Shown here in pieces: positions 10,265-20,396 of a stretch of DNA of 64,000 nt (positions are counted from its first letter, which is position 1; each line of letters begins with the position of its first letter). Below the pieces are notes generated by a model, which had not been told where the DNA came from, searched no databases, and saw nothing but the letters and a program-made list of their open reading frames with translations. Origin of the DNA: an uncultured Bacilli bacterium (GTDB taxonomy: Bacteria > Bacillota_I > Bacilli_A > RF39 > UBA660); the NCBI GenBank assembly GCA_947632085.1, contig CANRNY010000013.1, forward strand, positions 1 through 64,000. The letters are read 5' to 3'. The position numbers and the translations under genes were made by a program.

Positions 10265-11638
10265 TTAATCTCTGTTTAATATTGACACATCATTTTCATT
10301 AACTAAGACGAAATAGCCGTAATCTACATCATAATTACTAATATATGAAATATCATTTTCATAATCACTTATTACTACTAGTTCATCACTAGAAGATACT
10401 AAATATTTCTTCATATTATTCTTTATATTATCTAGATAGTTATCTTCGTTTGATAATTCTTCTTTAGGTAGATAGATATAATATAAGAAATAATTTTGAT
10501 TATCTACATAATCGACATAACCTAAAACATAGTATTCTTTTTGTTCTAAGATAATATAATCGATTAAATAATCACATTCTATTTCAATATTGGCTTCCGT
10601 ATTTAAATTAGTTAATACTAAATTGTTTTGTTTGTTTTTTGATAGTCTGAAAGAGTATTTATCTTCATTAAAATATTCTATGTTATATTCACTATAATTG
10701 TCTTTGGTAATAGCATAGTTATCTAATCTTAAGTTACCATATTCATATGTATCACTTGATTTAATTGATAAAACACCCATAACCATTGTAAATAGGAGAT
10801 ATAAGAAAGTACTTAAGATTGCTAGATATGCAATAGTGCTTTTTTTAGGTTTAGCATCAATATCTTTAAGATATGGAATGACATTAATTAATTCAGCTAA
10901 AACAATTAATAGATTAATAACAAATGATATTATGGAGATTGTACGATATGATTCTGTAGCACTTGTTATAGGAATAGCATCACCTAGGAAAATAGAGAAG
11001 TCCCATAAACCATGAAGAATTATAACAGACCAAATATTTTTAGTTTTATAATAGATTAAACCGAAAATAATACCAATAGCAGCGGCATTTAAGACTTGGC
11101 TAATAGTAGTGATAATATCTTGACCTTGAGTAAACATATTACCAATATGCATTAAACCAAAGATAACACCACTAATTACAATTGAATACCAAATACCTTT
11201 TTTAGAATCACCAAATCTTTCTAAAAATTCATTAAGTAACCAACCACGACATAAAAATTCTTCACATACACCAACAAGTAAGCAACCTAAAGTAATATTA
11301 ATAAGAGTAAGACCACTTTTAAAACCACCATTTAAGACACCATTTATAAGAATTATTAAACCAGAAAATATTAAAAAGAATAATCCGTAATATAAACTAG
11401 TTGATAGTTTTTCTTTTTTTTGAGTGAAGACATAGGAGTTTTTAAAAGTTAGCATAACAATTAGAACTAATAAAGCTAAGACAGCTTCACTGATTACTAA
11501 GTTACCTTGAGGATAAAGTAATATAGCTTTATAGATTAAAGGAGCTCCATATCCCCAGATTAAGACTTCTGTAATAATGATAAATAAGAAGATCATTAAT
11601 AAAGTATATAAGAAGATATTAGGTCTTTTCTTTTCCAT
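10265..11638 (-). CDS. CPBP family intramembrane glutamic endopeptidase (CAAX protease-like)
   Basis: EEFLCRGWLLNEF, FGLMHIGN, ILHGLWDFSIFLGD motifs in multi-pass membrane protein. Confidence 0.85.
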   Translation of the reverse strand: MEKKRPNIFLYTLLMIFLFIIITEVLIWGYGAPLIYKAILLYPQGNLVISEAVLALLVLIVMLTFKNSYVFTQKKEKLSTSLYYGLFFLIFSGLIILINGVLNGGFKSGLTLINITLGCLLVGVCEEFLCRGWLLNEFLERFGDSKKGIWYSIVISGVIFGLMHIGNMFTQGQDIITTISQVLNAAAIGIIFGLIYYKTKNIWSVIILHGLWDFSIFLGDAIPITSATESYRTISIISFVINLLIVLAELINVIPYLKDIDAKPKKSTIAYLAILSTFLYLLFTMVMGVLSIKSSDTYEYGNLRLDNYAITKDNYSEYNIEYFNEDKYSFRLSKNKQNNLVLTNLNTEANIEIECDYLIDYIILEQKEYYVLGYVDYVDNQNYFLYYIYLPKEELSNEDNYLDNIKNNMKKYLVSSSDELVVISDYENDISYISNYDVDYGYFVLVNENDVSILNRD

Positions 11639-11737
11639 TTTTTACCTCCTAAAGATTATATTCTCTAAGATAATGATAAAGTTTTTATTAATAATTGTCT
11701 ATCTTTTTTCATTTTGGATAATGTCAAACGTAAATAA

Positions 11738-11763
11738 AAAAAGCATTATTTTAATGCTTTTCC
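11738..11763. terminator. bidirectional intrinsic terminator
   Basis: AAAAGCATTA-TTT-TAATGCTTTT. Confidence 0.65.
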
Positions 11764-12453
11764 ACTATTATTAGGTTCTTCTGGTTTCATAAGTTCTGGT
11801 GATTGTAAAAGTTCAATAAGTTTTTGACGATCACTTTCGGTTGCAGCAAGAATTTCAGGTTTTATTTCAGGAAATAGGGAATATAAACTACATCCCATTT
11901 GATTTTCTAAACGTTCTTTTAAAGCTAAAGCACTTTCAAAATGTTTTAGTGAATGAGGATAGACACCTTTACGTTTAGTAATATCAAGTAGTCTTCTTTC
12001 AACTGTTGTAAAACCAGTTTCTAAACAGAATAAATCACACATTTGAATAATATTATCATAAATAGTTAATTCAGTATTAGCTAGATATTCACTTATTATT
12101 TCATAAGCTTCATCAGTAGGTAGAGGACCAGCTGTTAAGTTTATGTCATTATCAATAAATGAATGAGTAAGACAACTTCTAGCATCTTTTTCATAACCAT
12201 TTTCAATCATATATTTATATCCTAGGACAGGATGATTATTATGGCTTATTTTACGACCAATGTCATGAATATAGCCTAGAGCATTGGCATAATCTTCATC
12301 TAAGTTAAGTTTACGAGCAATTCGTCCAGCAGCAATAGCAACAAAAATACAATGTTTAACCCAACGATTCTTTTGAATCTCAAGTTCTTTTTTATTATGA
12401 ATAACATCTTTAATTAATAATTCTAATGCTGTATCTGATGATAGTTTTTCCAT
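11746..12453 (-). CDS. HD-domain phosphohydrolase
   Basis: WVKHCIFVAIAAGRIARKL...YIHDIGRK HD motif. Confidence 0.8.
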   Translation of the reverse strand: MEKLSSDTALELLIKDVIHNKKELEIQKNRWVKHCIFVAIAAGRIARKLNLDEDYANALGYIHDIGRKISHNNHPVLGYKYMIENGYEKDARSCLTHSFIDNDINLTAGPLPTDEAYEIISEYLANTELTIYDNIIQMCDLFCLETGFTTVERRLLDITKRKGVYPHSLKHFESALALKERLENQMGCSLYSLFPEIKPEILAATESDRQKLIELLQSPELMKPEEPNNSGKALK

Positions 12454-12589
12454 GTTATCATTCCTTTACTCTAATTAAATTAAACCATATTATTTGATTT
12501 TCTGCAATTGATTACGAATAGAATAATAAAAATTATCTTTTTATTTTAATAGATATTTGTTAAAATATTGGGCATTAGGGGGATTTAAT

Positions 12590-13525
12590 ATGGCAGAGTA
12601 TAAAATTAAAAACTTTAATCAAGATATTAGAAAACAAATAAATACGATAATAGAAAAGAATTTATTAGAAGGAATAAGTACTAAGGAAGGTATAGATAGA
12701 ATAATGAATTATTTATACTCATTAGAAAATTATACTGATAAATCGATAGATATATATCGTGAATTCTTTATGGGTGTTGTTTATTTAGATGCTTATAAGA
12801 TGTATGCTTATCGTCAAAAACAAGGAATAGCAACAGAAGATGATATAGATACTTTTTATCAATTATGGAATATAGTAGATTTTAATGATTTATTAGCAGA
12901 GATAAGTTCTAATATAGGTTTATTTAATACGATGATTAAAGCTTCTTATGATTTTTATAATTTAACTGGATTAGGTAAAGTATTAGTAGTTAGATCATTA
13001 TCTTTATCAGAAAATAAAAAGTTAAGTGAAATATTTCCTTGTCATAACTTAGACTTAGATACGTATTATGAAACTATAACAATTGATAGATTAGTTAAAA
13101 ATATAAAAAATCAATTTAAGTATTATAGTAAAACATTGATGATAGATTTTCCTGAAGGTGTTATATATAATGGTGTTGGTTTTATTAAAAGTTTATTTAA
13201 TATAGATAATAGTAATGCTAAATCTTTATGTTTAGAAATTGCTTTAGTAGATTATAGAGCTGCTAAATATTTAGTTAATAGTGGCGAAGAAAACGAAACT
13301 TTAAAGGAACATATTGCATTTTATGAAAATAATTCTTTAGAAAAAATATTAAGTTTATTAGGGCAAGATAGTGAATTACTATTTGATGCGATATATATGT
13401 TAGTAGATTTATATGTTAATGGTCGTTATAATGAGATTGCATTTAATGATCAGGTAATAAGTAAAGCTGGGAATGAAGAAGTTGTAAAAAAATTAACATT
13501 TGATCCTAAACAAAATAAGGAATAA
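12590..13525 (+). CDS. hypothetical protein
   Basis: ATG at 12590 after RBS; no family recognised. Confidence 0.55.
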   Translation: MAEYKIKNFNQDIRKQINTIIEKNLLEGISTKEGIDRIMNYLYSLENYTDKSIDIYREFFMGVVYLDAYKMYAYRQKQGIATEDDIDTFYQLWNIVDFNDLLAEISSNIGLFNTMIKASYDFYNLTGLGKVLVVRSLSLSENKKLSEIFPCHNLDLDTYYETITIDRLVKNIKNQFKYYSKTLMIDFPEGVIYNGVGFIKSLFNIDNSNAKSLCLEIALVDYRAAKYLVNSGEENETLKEHIAFYENNSLEKILSLLGQDSELLFDAIYMLVDLYVNGRYNEIAFNDQVISKAGNEEVVKKLTFDPKQNKE

Positions 13526-13581
13526 TAGTAGCCTACTTAATTAATATGATGTTATAATATTAATATAAAGTAGGTTTTTAT

Positions 13582-14475
13582 ATGAGTAGAAGAAGAAAAA
13601 GAGATAGAAATTATTTAGTAACATTTATATTTATAATAGCTATAATAGGTTATTTAATTTCATTATATAGTGATAATAATGATACACATGCTAATAAAAA
13701 TGTAGTAACTTCGGACTTACAAGTTTATTTTATTGATGTAGGTCAGGCGGATAGTATATTAGTAGCTAATCAAGGACATTATATGTTAATTGATGCTGGT
13801 AATAATGAAGATGGGCCGTTACTAGTTAAGTATTTAAGAGATGATTTAGGAATAAAAAAGTTAGATTATGTTGTTGGTACTCATCCACATGAAGATCATA
13901 TTGGGGGAATGGATGATATAATTAATAATTTTGAAATAGGAACTTTTTATATTCCCGATGTTATTACGACAACAAAAACTTTTGAAGATGTGTTAATAGC
14001 TTTAGAAGATAATAACTTAAAATATACAGTACCTAAAATAGGAGATAAGTTTAAAATTGGCGAAGCTGAGACGGAAGTAATGCATATAGGAACTGATGAA
14101 TCTGATTTAAATAATACGTCAATTGTTTTAAAGATGATATTTGGTGATTATTCATATTTGTTTATGGGTGATGCAACTGATAAAGTAGAGAAAGACTTAT
14201 TAAAAGAAAATATAGATGTTGATGTACTTAAAGTTGGTCATCATGGTTCGGCTTATAGTAGTACTAATGAATTTTTAGGTAAAGTTACACCAAAATATGC
14301 TTTTATTTCAGTAGCTAAAGAAAATAGCTATGGACATCCTAGTAATGATACTTTAGAAAGAATAAAAAAATATACTGATAAGATATATATGACTAGTGAA
14401 CTTGGTACAATAAGAATTAATAGTGATGGAAAAGAATTAACGATTGATAATTTTAAAACAAAAACGAATGGATAG
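13582..14475 (+). CDS. ComEC/Rec2-like MBL-fold hydrolase, secreted or membrane-anchored
   Basis: YFIDVGQADSILV, GTHPHEDHIGGMDDI, LKVGHHGSAYSSTNEFL; N-terminal TM. Confidence 0.9.
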   Translation: MSRRRKRDRNYLVTFIFIIAIIGYLISLYSDNNDTHANKNVVTSDLQVYFIDVGQADSILVANQGHYMLIDAGNNEDGPLLVKYLRDDLGIKKLDYVVGTHPHEDHIGGMDDIINNFEIGTFYIPDVITTTKTFEDVLIALEDNNLKYTVPKIGDKFKIGEAETEVMHIGTDESDLNNTSIVLKMIFGDYSYLFMGDATDKVEKDLLKENIDVDVLKVGHHGSAYSSTNEFLGKVTPKYAFISVAKENSYGHPSNDTLERIKKYTDKIYMTSELGTIRINSDGKELTIDNFKTKTNG

Positions 14476-14484
14476 GTGGTATAA

Positions 14485-14700
14485 ATGAAATATAGTATAG
14501 ATCGAATAGAAAATAATATTGCTGTTTTAGAAGATATTAATACAGGAGAAAAGAAAGAAGTAGATATTTCTTTGTTACCAGAAGAAATAAAAGAAGGAAC
14601 AATCCTTTCGTTTAATGATAATAAGTATGAGTTAGATTTAGATGAAGAAGAGGAACGTAGAAAAAGAATTTTGGATATGTTTAATAGACTTAAAAAATAA
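14485..14700 (+). CDS. DUF3006 family small protein
   Basis: MKYSIDRIENNIAVLEDINTGEKKEVDISLLPEEIKEG; typical partner of ComEC-like MBL genes. Confidence 0.8.
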   Translation: MKYSIDRIENNIAVLEDINTGEKKEVDISLLPEEIKEGTILSFNDNKYELDLDEEEERRKRILDMFNRLKK

Positions 14701-14757
14701 TGATATTAAAATTGAATATGATTTGGTATAATAATTTTAATAGAAAGGATAGGTCAA

Positions 14758-15444
14758 ATGAAAAAGAATGTTGTTATTGGGGTTTTATGTCTAGTAGTTA
14801 TTTTATTAGGCGGTTATTTAGTTTATGCAGAATTTATTAATAAAAAGGAATGTTCTGCTACTGAAGAAAAAGAAGAAACTAAGACTGTAGAAGTTACAGC
14901 TGCTGAACGTTATAAGAGTTATTTGAGTAATATGTATTTGCAAAATATAGATAAAAGTTATTCTATTTTTAAAGTTGTTTCACTAACTGGTGAAACGGAA
15001 GACATTACTCATGCTTTCTATTTAACTCAAGATAATTCTTTATATGTTGAATATGAAGAAGGAATGGATAGTACGACAAAAGTTTCAATTCCTGGTGTTT
15101 CAGATACTGAAGGGGTTATGGTAAATATAGGTAAGGTAGTTGATATTTTTTTAGTAGAAGGTAATGGATTAGAAGCATTAGGTATGTTGTTTGCAATTAC
15201 TACTGATGGTAATGTATACTTTATAACTTCTAGCGCTGATAATGTTAACGATATTCTAGCTACTGATTATAAACCTGAATTAGTATCTTCATTAAAATAT
15301 ATAGTTTCAATTAATGATGTTTCTTCTTGTGGTGAAAGTTCTTGTTGGTTTGATACAGCAATTGTTGATATTGATGGTAATATTAGTTTGTTTTCTGATC
15401 ACGATGATTTAATGAAAATATTTAATGAAAAGTTATCTAATTAA
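14758..15444 (+). CDS. hypothetical membrane-anchored protein
   Basis: N-terminal TM helix; 228 aa. Confidence 0.6.
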   Translation: MKKNVVIGVLCLVVILLGGYLVYAEFINKKECSATEEKEETKTVEVTAAERYKSYLSNMYLQNIDKSYSIFKVVSLTGETEDITHAFYLTQDNSLYVEYEEGMDSTTKVSIPGVSDTEGVMVNIGKVVDIFLVEGNGLEALGMLFAITTDGNVYFITSSADNVNDILATDYKPELVSSLKYIVSINDVSSCGESSCWFDTAIVDIDGNISLFSDHDDLMKIFNEKLSN

Positions 15445-15460
15445 AAAAATTTAAGTCAAA

Positions 15461-15486
15461 AAAAATCTACGATTAGTAGATTTTTT
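15461..15486. terminator. bidirectional intrinsic terminator
   Basis: AAAAATCTAC-GATTA-GTAGATTTTTTTT between convergent genes. Confidence 0.7.
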
Positions 15487-16629
15487 TTAATTTAGTTTTT
15501 GTCCACAGTTAGCACAGAAGTTTGCACCATTTGTAGGTTTTCCACAATTGGGACAGAAATTTGGAACAGTACCACCTGTAGTAGGAGCAGCTTCACTAGC
15601 TGTAGGAGCAGGAGTAGGATTAGCTTGAGCTTGGGCTTGAGCATTTTGATTAGCAACACCCATCATTCCAGCACCAGCATTATTGGCCATATTTAATCCA
15701 GCAAAGCCCATCATTGCACCATTTTCATTACTTGCAGCAGCTTTTAAAGCTTCAGCAGAAGCATTTGCCAATAAGCCAGATTGTAATTTAGCATCTGAGA
15801 AAATTGTAGCATCATCAATTTTATTAATTCTGGCAAGTGATTCATCTGTAACATTAATATCACCCATAGCAACATCAGTTACGATAATACCATATTTTTC
15901 TTTCCATGTAGGGCTTAAGATTTCATTCATCTTATCAGATATATCACTACCATACATACCCATATCACCGAAAGAAACTTTTTTAAGTCTCATAACTTCA
16001 GTAATAGCTTTAGTTATTTGTTCAACGAATTCATTCTTTAATTGAGAACCCATTACTTCATCAAAAGTTACTTGATCTTTAGCGTTGGCACCAATAACAT
16101 TACCTACTAAGGCAACTGGATCATCTACTTTATAAGCATATTCACCAAAGAATGTAACTTCGATAATACCATATTTTTCATCAGTTATTTTTTTTGGTTG
16201 TGGAGAACCGAATTTATTACCTAAAACATTAAGTAAATTAACATAATAAACTCTTTGATCCCTAGCAGTTTGACCACCATATGTAATCCTTGAACCAATT
16301 GTTTTAATAGTATCTAGAATACCTTTACCTAAACCACCGTAGAAAATACTTGGTTCACTACTATTATCATAAGTATATTCACCTGGTTCTGATGAGAATT
16401 CAACAACTTTACCATTGTCGACTAACATCATAGCCCATCCTTGTGGAACAGTTATTCTACTACCATTAGTAATAACTCCTTCAGATGGATTTTTGTTTCC
16501 TTCACCATGTGATACAGTACCTCTGACGATTAAAACATTTTTATCAACACTAGGACATGTGACGAACTCTTTAAATTGATCGCCTAAGGCACTAGATGTT
16601 GAACTAGTTAAAGCTTTAATTAAACCCAT
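15487..16629 (-). CDS. SPFH-domain protein with C-terminal zinc ribbon (YdjI/'virion core'-like)
   Basis: SPFH-like body with VAMGDINVTDESLARINKIDDATIFSDAKLQSGLLANASAEALKAAA; C-terminal FCPNCGKPTNGANFCANCGQKLN. Confidence 0.8.
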   Translation of the reverse strand: MGLIKALTSSTSSALGDQFKEFVTCPSVDKNVLIVRGTVSHGEGNKNPSEGVITNGSRITVPQGWAMMLVDNGKVVEFSSEPGEYTYDNSSEPSIFYGGLGKGILDTIKTIGSRITYGGQTARDQRVYYVNLLNVLGNKFGSPQPKKITDEKYGIIEVTFFGEYAYKVDDPVALVGNVIGANAKDQVTFDEVMGSQLKNEFVEQITKAITEVMRLKKVSFGDMGMYGSDISDKMNEILSPTWKEKYGIIVTDVAMGDINVTDESLARINKIDDATIFSDAKLQSGLLANASAEALKAAASNENGAMMGFAGLNMANNAGAGMMGVANQNAQAQAQANPTPAPTASEAAPTTGGTVPNFCPNCGKPTNGANFCANCGQKLN

Positions 16630-16776
16630 TTTAATACCTCCATTTAATAAACTTTTAACTTAGATATGTCTTTAATACATACCCACTATTAAGATTATTA
16701 TATTATTACCATTGTTTTTATGCAAGAAAACTTGATACGATTAGACATTATAATTTACTTAAATAAAAAACAATAC

Positions 16777-17721
16777 CTATAGTATTGTTTCGTTATCAAA
16801 ACCTAATTTTTCTTTAACTATATATGTAGGTCTTTTTCTTACTTCAAAATTAATTGTTCCTAAGTATTTACCAATGATACCTAGAAGAATAAATTGAATA
16901 CCAAATAAGAATAAGATAAGAATAATTAGTGCGTGAACAGCAGTCATTTCAAATGCAAAACCAATAATTTGAATTAATAAAATTATTAAGTAAATGAAAC
17001 TAGTTAATAAAGATAATAAACCAATGGTAATACCAAATTTTAATGGTTTTTCTGAAAAAGCAATTATACCACTAATAGCGTATCTCATACTAGCTCTAAA
17101 ACCAAATGAAGAAGTACCAGTAGAACGTGGTTCAACTTCGTAAGGCATATATTTTATGTTAAAACCAACCCAACTAAATAGACCTTTAGAAAATCTATTT
17201 CTTTCGCTAAGACTGATTAAAGCTTCTTTTACATTATTTCTAAACATTCTAAAATCAGAAGCAGCATTCTCTAAATTAATTTCACATAGATTATTCATCG
17301 TTTTATAGAACATATTCTTACAGAAAGCCATAAACTTTGAATCAGTAGTTCTTTTATTCATAACCATAGCTACTTCATCATATTCGGCATTTTTATCTAG
17401 AAAATCCATCATATCTAATAGATATTTAGGGTTTTGTTGTAAGTCACCATCTATAATACAGGTATATTCACCACTACTAGCTTCTAAACCAGCTAAAATA
17501 GCAGCTTCTTTCATAAAATTTCTTGAAAAAGAAATAACTTTAGTATGTTGGATATCTTTTTCATATATCTTTTTTAATTCAACTAGCGTATTATCTGTTG
17601 AACCATCATCAATAAAAATAAGTTCATATTTCTTTTTACCAAGAACTTTAGAAATTACATCGTGTAAGTTATTAACGTTTCCTTCTTCGTTCTTGCAGGG
17701 GATTATAATACTTAACTTCAT
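16777..17721 (-). CDS. glycosyltransferase family 2 with C-terminal TMs (GtrB/DPM-like)
   Basis: SIIIPCKNEEGNV, IFIDDGSTDNT, IDGDLQQNP, RNRFSKGLFSWVGF. Confidence 0.88.
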   Translation of the reverse strand: MKLSIIIPCKNEEGNVNNLHDVISKVLGKKKYELIFIDDGSTDNTLVELKKIYEKDIQHTKVISFSRNFMKEAAILAGLEASSGEYTCIIDGDLQQNPKYLLDMMDFLDKNAEYDEVAMVMNKRTTDSKFMAFCKNMFYKTMNNLCEINLENAASDFRMFRNNVKEALISLSERNRFSKGLFSWVGFNIKYMPYEVEPRSTGTSSFGFRASMRYAISGIIAFSEKPLKFGITIGLLSLLTSFIYLIILLIQIIGFAFEMTAVHALIILILFLFGIQFILLGIIGKYLGTINFEVRKRPTYIVKEKLGFDNETIL

Positions 17722-17824
17722 CTTTGCACCTCAATAATCATTATAGCATAATTTTTGGGGTTGGCTACATAAATATAATCTTGATAATAAAGGATTATTT
17801 TGCTATTATTATATATAATAAAGG

Positions 17825-18373
17825 GTGATTGGGATGGATAAGAAGTGGATGATACTGATATGCTTTTTTTCAGTGCTTACTTTAATATCTTCAGTTATTA
17901 GTACGAGTATAGTGTTTATGAATGATGAAATAAGAACTGAAGCTAATAGTAGTAAGGTTTTAGCGAATAAAAATATATATAAAAGAACTTCAATTATTTA
18001 TGATACCAATAATAATTTAAAAATATCTTCAATTAACCCTGGATATAACTTAGAAAAAAAATTTAGTATAACTAATAATAATTCAAATACAATTAAATAT
18101 TTAATAGAGTGGGAGAATGTTACTAGTACATGGAGTAATGGTAATGGAATACCTGCAGAATTCGTTTATACTTTAAATTGTAGTAATGGCGAAAAAGTTA
18201 CTAGTAAGCAGATGCCTTTAAATAATGAAATTATTATAGATGATTTAGAACTACAAACTAATAAAACAAATGAATGTAGTATAAAGATTAGTTTTATAAA
18301 TACTGGTCAAGATCAATCATATAATTTAAATAAAACATTTACGGGAACTTATAAAGTAGTTGTAAAAGAATAA
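17825..18373 (+). CDS. putative exported subunit of a TasA/camelysin-like locus
   Basis: N-terminal signal/TM then LEKKFSITNNNSNTIKYLIEWENV N/T-rich beta-sandwich-like region; adjacent to SipW-like peptidase. Confidence 0.45.
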   Translation: MIGMDKKWMILICFFSVLTLISSVISTSIVFMNDEIRTEANSSKVLANKNIYKRTSIIYDTNNNLKISSINPGYNLEKKFSITNNNSNTIKYLIEWENVTSTWSNGNGIPAEFVYTLNCSNGEKVTSKQMPLNNEIIIDDLELQTNKTNECSIKISFINTGQDQSYNLNKTFTGTYKVVVKE

Positions 18374-18379
18374 AAGGAA

Positions 18380-19006
18380 GTGATAAGAATGGAAAAAAAT
18401 GAAAATTTTAAATCAGAGTTAGAGACTCAGTATACCATTCTTATTCAAGCGCAAGAAAAAAGTGAACAAAGAAGATTTATCGCCTTATTTATTGTTGTTT
18501 GTTTAACTTTAATAACAGTGATAGTTAGTACAGTGTTTGCTTATGCTGCTTATCGTAAAAGTTCTAATCTACATGAAGATACAACACAACAAGAAAAGAC
18601 TTTTTATCAAACTTTATCAGTAGCTTATAATAATTCAGCTAATTTAAATTTAGATAATATTGTAACTGGATATAGATTAAGTACGCCTAAAGTAATAGAA
18701 ATAAGTAATAATGGAGATACAGAATTAACTTATAATATTAAGATTTCAGCTGTTAATACATCATTATTATCAACTAATAATTTATTCTATATTATAAAAA
18801 GTAATGGAGAAGCTGGTAGTACAAAACAATTACCTTTATCTGATAAAGTAATTTTAGATAATGTTAAATTAGAACCTAAAGAAACTAAAACTTATACGAT
18901 AGATGTTGTTTTTCAAGGAACTATTCCTCAAGAAGAAACTAATAATTATTATCATGCTTCTATCTTGGTTGAACAAGTAGATGATAAAGCGAATCTATTA
19001 GAGTAA
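18380..19006 (+). CDS. putative exported protein, second member of the locus
   Basis: Internal TM helix LFIVVCLTLITVIVSTVFAYAAY and ISNNGDTELTYNIKISA. Confidence 0.45.
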   Translation: MIRMEKNENFKSELETQYTILIQAQEKSEQRRFIALFIVVCLTLITVIVSTVFAYAAYRKSSNLHEDTTQQEKTFYQTLSVAYNNSANLNLDNIVTGYRLSTPKVIEISNNGDTELTYNIKISAVNTSLLSTNNLFYIIKSNGEAGSTKQLPLSDKVILDNVKLEPKETKTYTIDVVFQGTIPQEETNNYYHASILVEQVDDKANLLE

Positions 19007-19027
19007 TAACAGATTAGAGGGTAATCA

Positions 19028-20371
19028 ATGGAAAATAGTAAATCAACAAATATATTGGCAAAAATTGGTAAATTACTATATTACATAGTGATTGCTTTTA
19101 TATGTTTAATTGCTTTATTTTTACTATACTACATTATATCTTCACAAATGAATGCGAATAATGATGATTATAAACCAAAAATATCTATATATACGATTGT
19201 TAGTCCAAGTATGACACCAGCAATAAAAGTATATGATGTTGTTATTAATATAAGAGAAGATAATCCTGAAAATATTAAAGTAGGGGATATAATAACTTAT
19301 GTTTCAAAAGCACCAACATCAGAAGGAATGACAATTACTCATCGTGTTATAGAAGTTAATGAATTACCTGATGGTGGGTATGAGTATCAAACGCAAGGTG
19401 ATAATAATAGTGAACCAGATAAAGTATATGTTAATTTTGATCAAGTAATTGGTAAAGAAATACTAATTATTCCATATTTAGGTAAGATACAATTTTTGAT
19501 TGCTAATCAAAAGGGTTGGTTGTTTTTATTACTAATTCCAGTATCTATATATATGTTTATAGAGATTTATAAATTGTTTAATTTATTTAGTATTAAGAAT
19601 AAAGTTAAAAATGTAGTTAATGAAAATAATAATGAAGAATTAGATAGACAACAAGAAGAAATGGAAAATGCTCGTAAAGAAAAGATTAAGGAAGAATTAA
19701 AAATAAAGAGTGCAATGGAAAATCCTTTGCCTTTACCGACGACACCTGAAGAAATTGCACAATATAAGAAAGATACGGTTGAGGTTTTAGATACGGATCC
19801 ATTAACAACAAGAATTAAAGAGTATGATGATCGTATTAATCAACTTGATAAAGTATTAAAAAGAATGGAAAAAGAATCTTCTCTTGCTGAAAAAGAACCT
19901 GCTACTTTAGAAAAAGAAGAAGTAGTAGAAGATGAACAGTTCTTAAAAGGTAGTCATATTAAAGTTACTAAGATGGAAGAAGCTAAAAAAGGACGTAGAA
20001 AGATTGGTATTAAAGAAAAAGAACGTAATAATCAAATAGTTGATATTACTTATGAAGAAAAAAATGGTAATGAAGATTTAAATGACATTATTCCTTTAGA
20101 AAATAGTCGTGAAAAGATAGAAAGACCGATTAGCGAAGATATTGTTTTAGAAGAAAATAAGAATAAAAGTAGAAAGGCTTTAAATTTAAATCCACGTAAT
20201 GTTAAACGTGTTAGAAGACCAAATAGAAATAATAGTAATAGAACAAATAATAGCAATAGAACTAATAATGGTAATCGTTCATTAAATTTAAATCCTCGAG
20301 GAGTTAAAAGGGTTAATAGAAATAGACCGAAACCTAAAAAGAAATTAATTGTTATTGAAAAACAAAAATAA
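19028..20371 (+). CDS. signal peptidase I, SipW/ER-like, with long basic cytosolic tail
   Basis: VSPSMTPAIKVYDVVI, VGDIITYVSK, ITHRVIEV (His in place of Lys catalytic dyad), then about 250 aa charged tail. Confidence 0.85.
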   Translation: MENSKSTNILAKIGKLLYYIVIAFICLIALFLLYYIISSQMNANNDDYKPKISIYTIVSPSMTPAIKVYDVVINIREDNPENIKVGDIITYVSKAPTSEGMTITHRVIEVNELPDGGYEYQTQGDNNSEPDKVYVNFDQVIGKEILIIPYLGKIQFLIANQKGWLFLLLIPVSIYMFIEIYKLFNLFSIKNKVKNVVNENNNEELDRQQEEMENARKEKIKEELKIKSAMENPLPLPTTPEEIAQYKKDTVEVLDTDPLTTRIKEYDDRINQLDKVLKRMEKESSLAEKEPATLEKEEVVEDEQFLKGSHIKVTKMEEAKKGRRKIGIKEKERNNQIVDITYEEKNGNEDLNDIIPLENSREKIERPISEDIVLEENKNKSRKALNLNPRNVKRVRRPNRNNSNRTNNSNRTNNGNRSLNLNPRGVKRVNRNRPKPKKKLIVIEKQK

Positions 20372-20396
20372 AAGTTCTCGTTTGAGAACTTTTTTT
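20371..20396 (+). terminator. intrinsic terminator
   Basis: AAAGTTCTC-GTTT-GAGAACTTTTTTT. Confidence 0.75.

Noticed and set aside
15499-16045. Plus-strand ORFs (15499-15696, 15683-16045)
   Set aside because: Antisense shadows of the well-supported SPFH gene on the minus strand.
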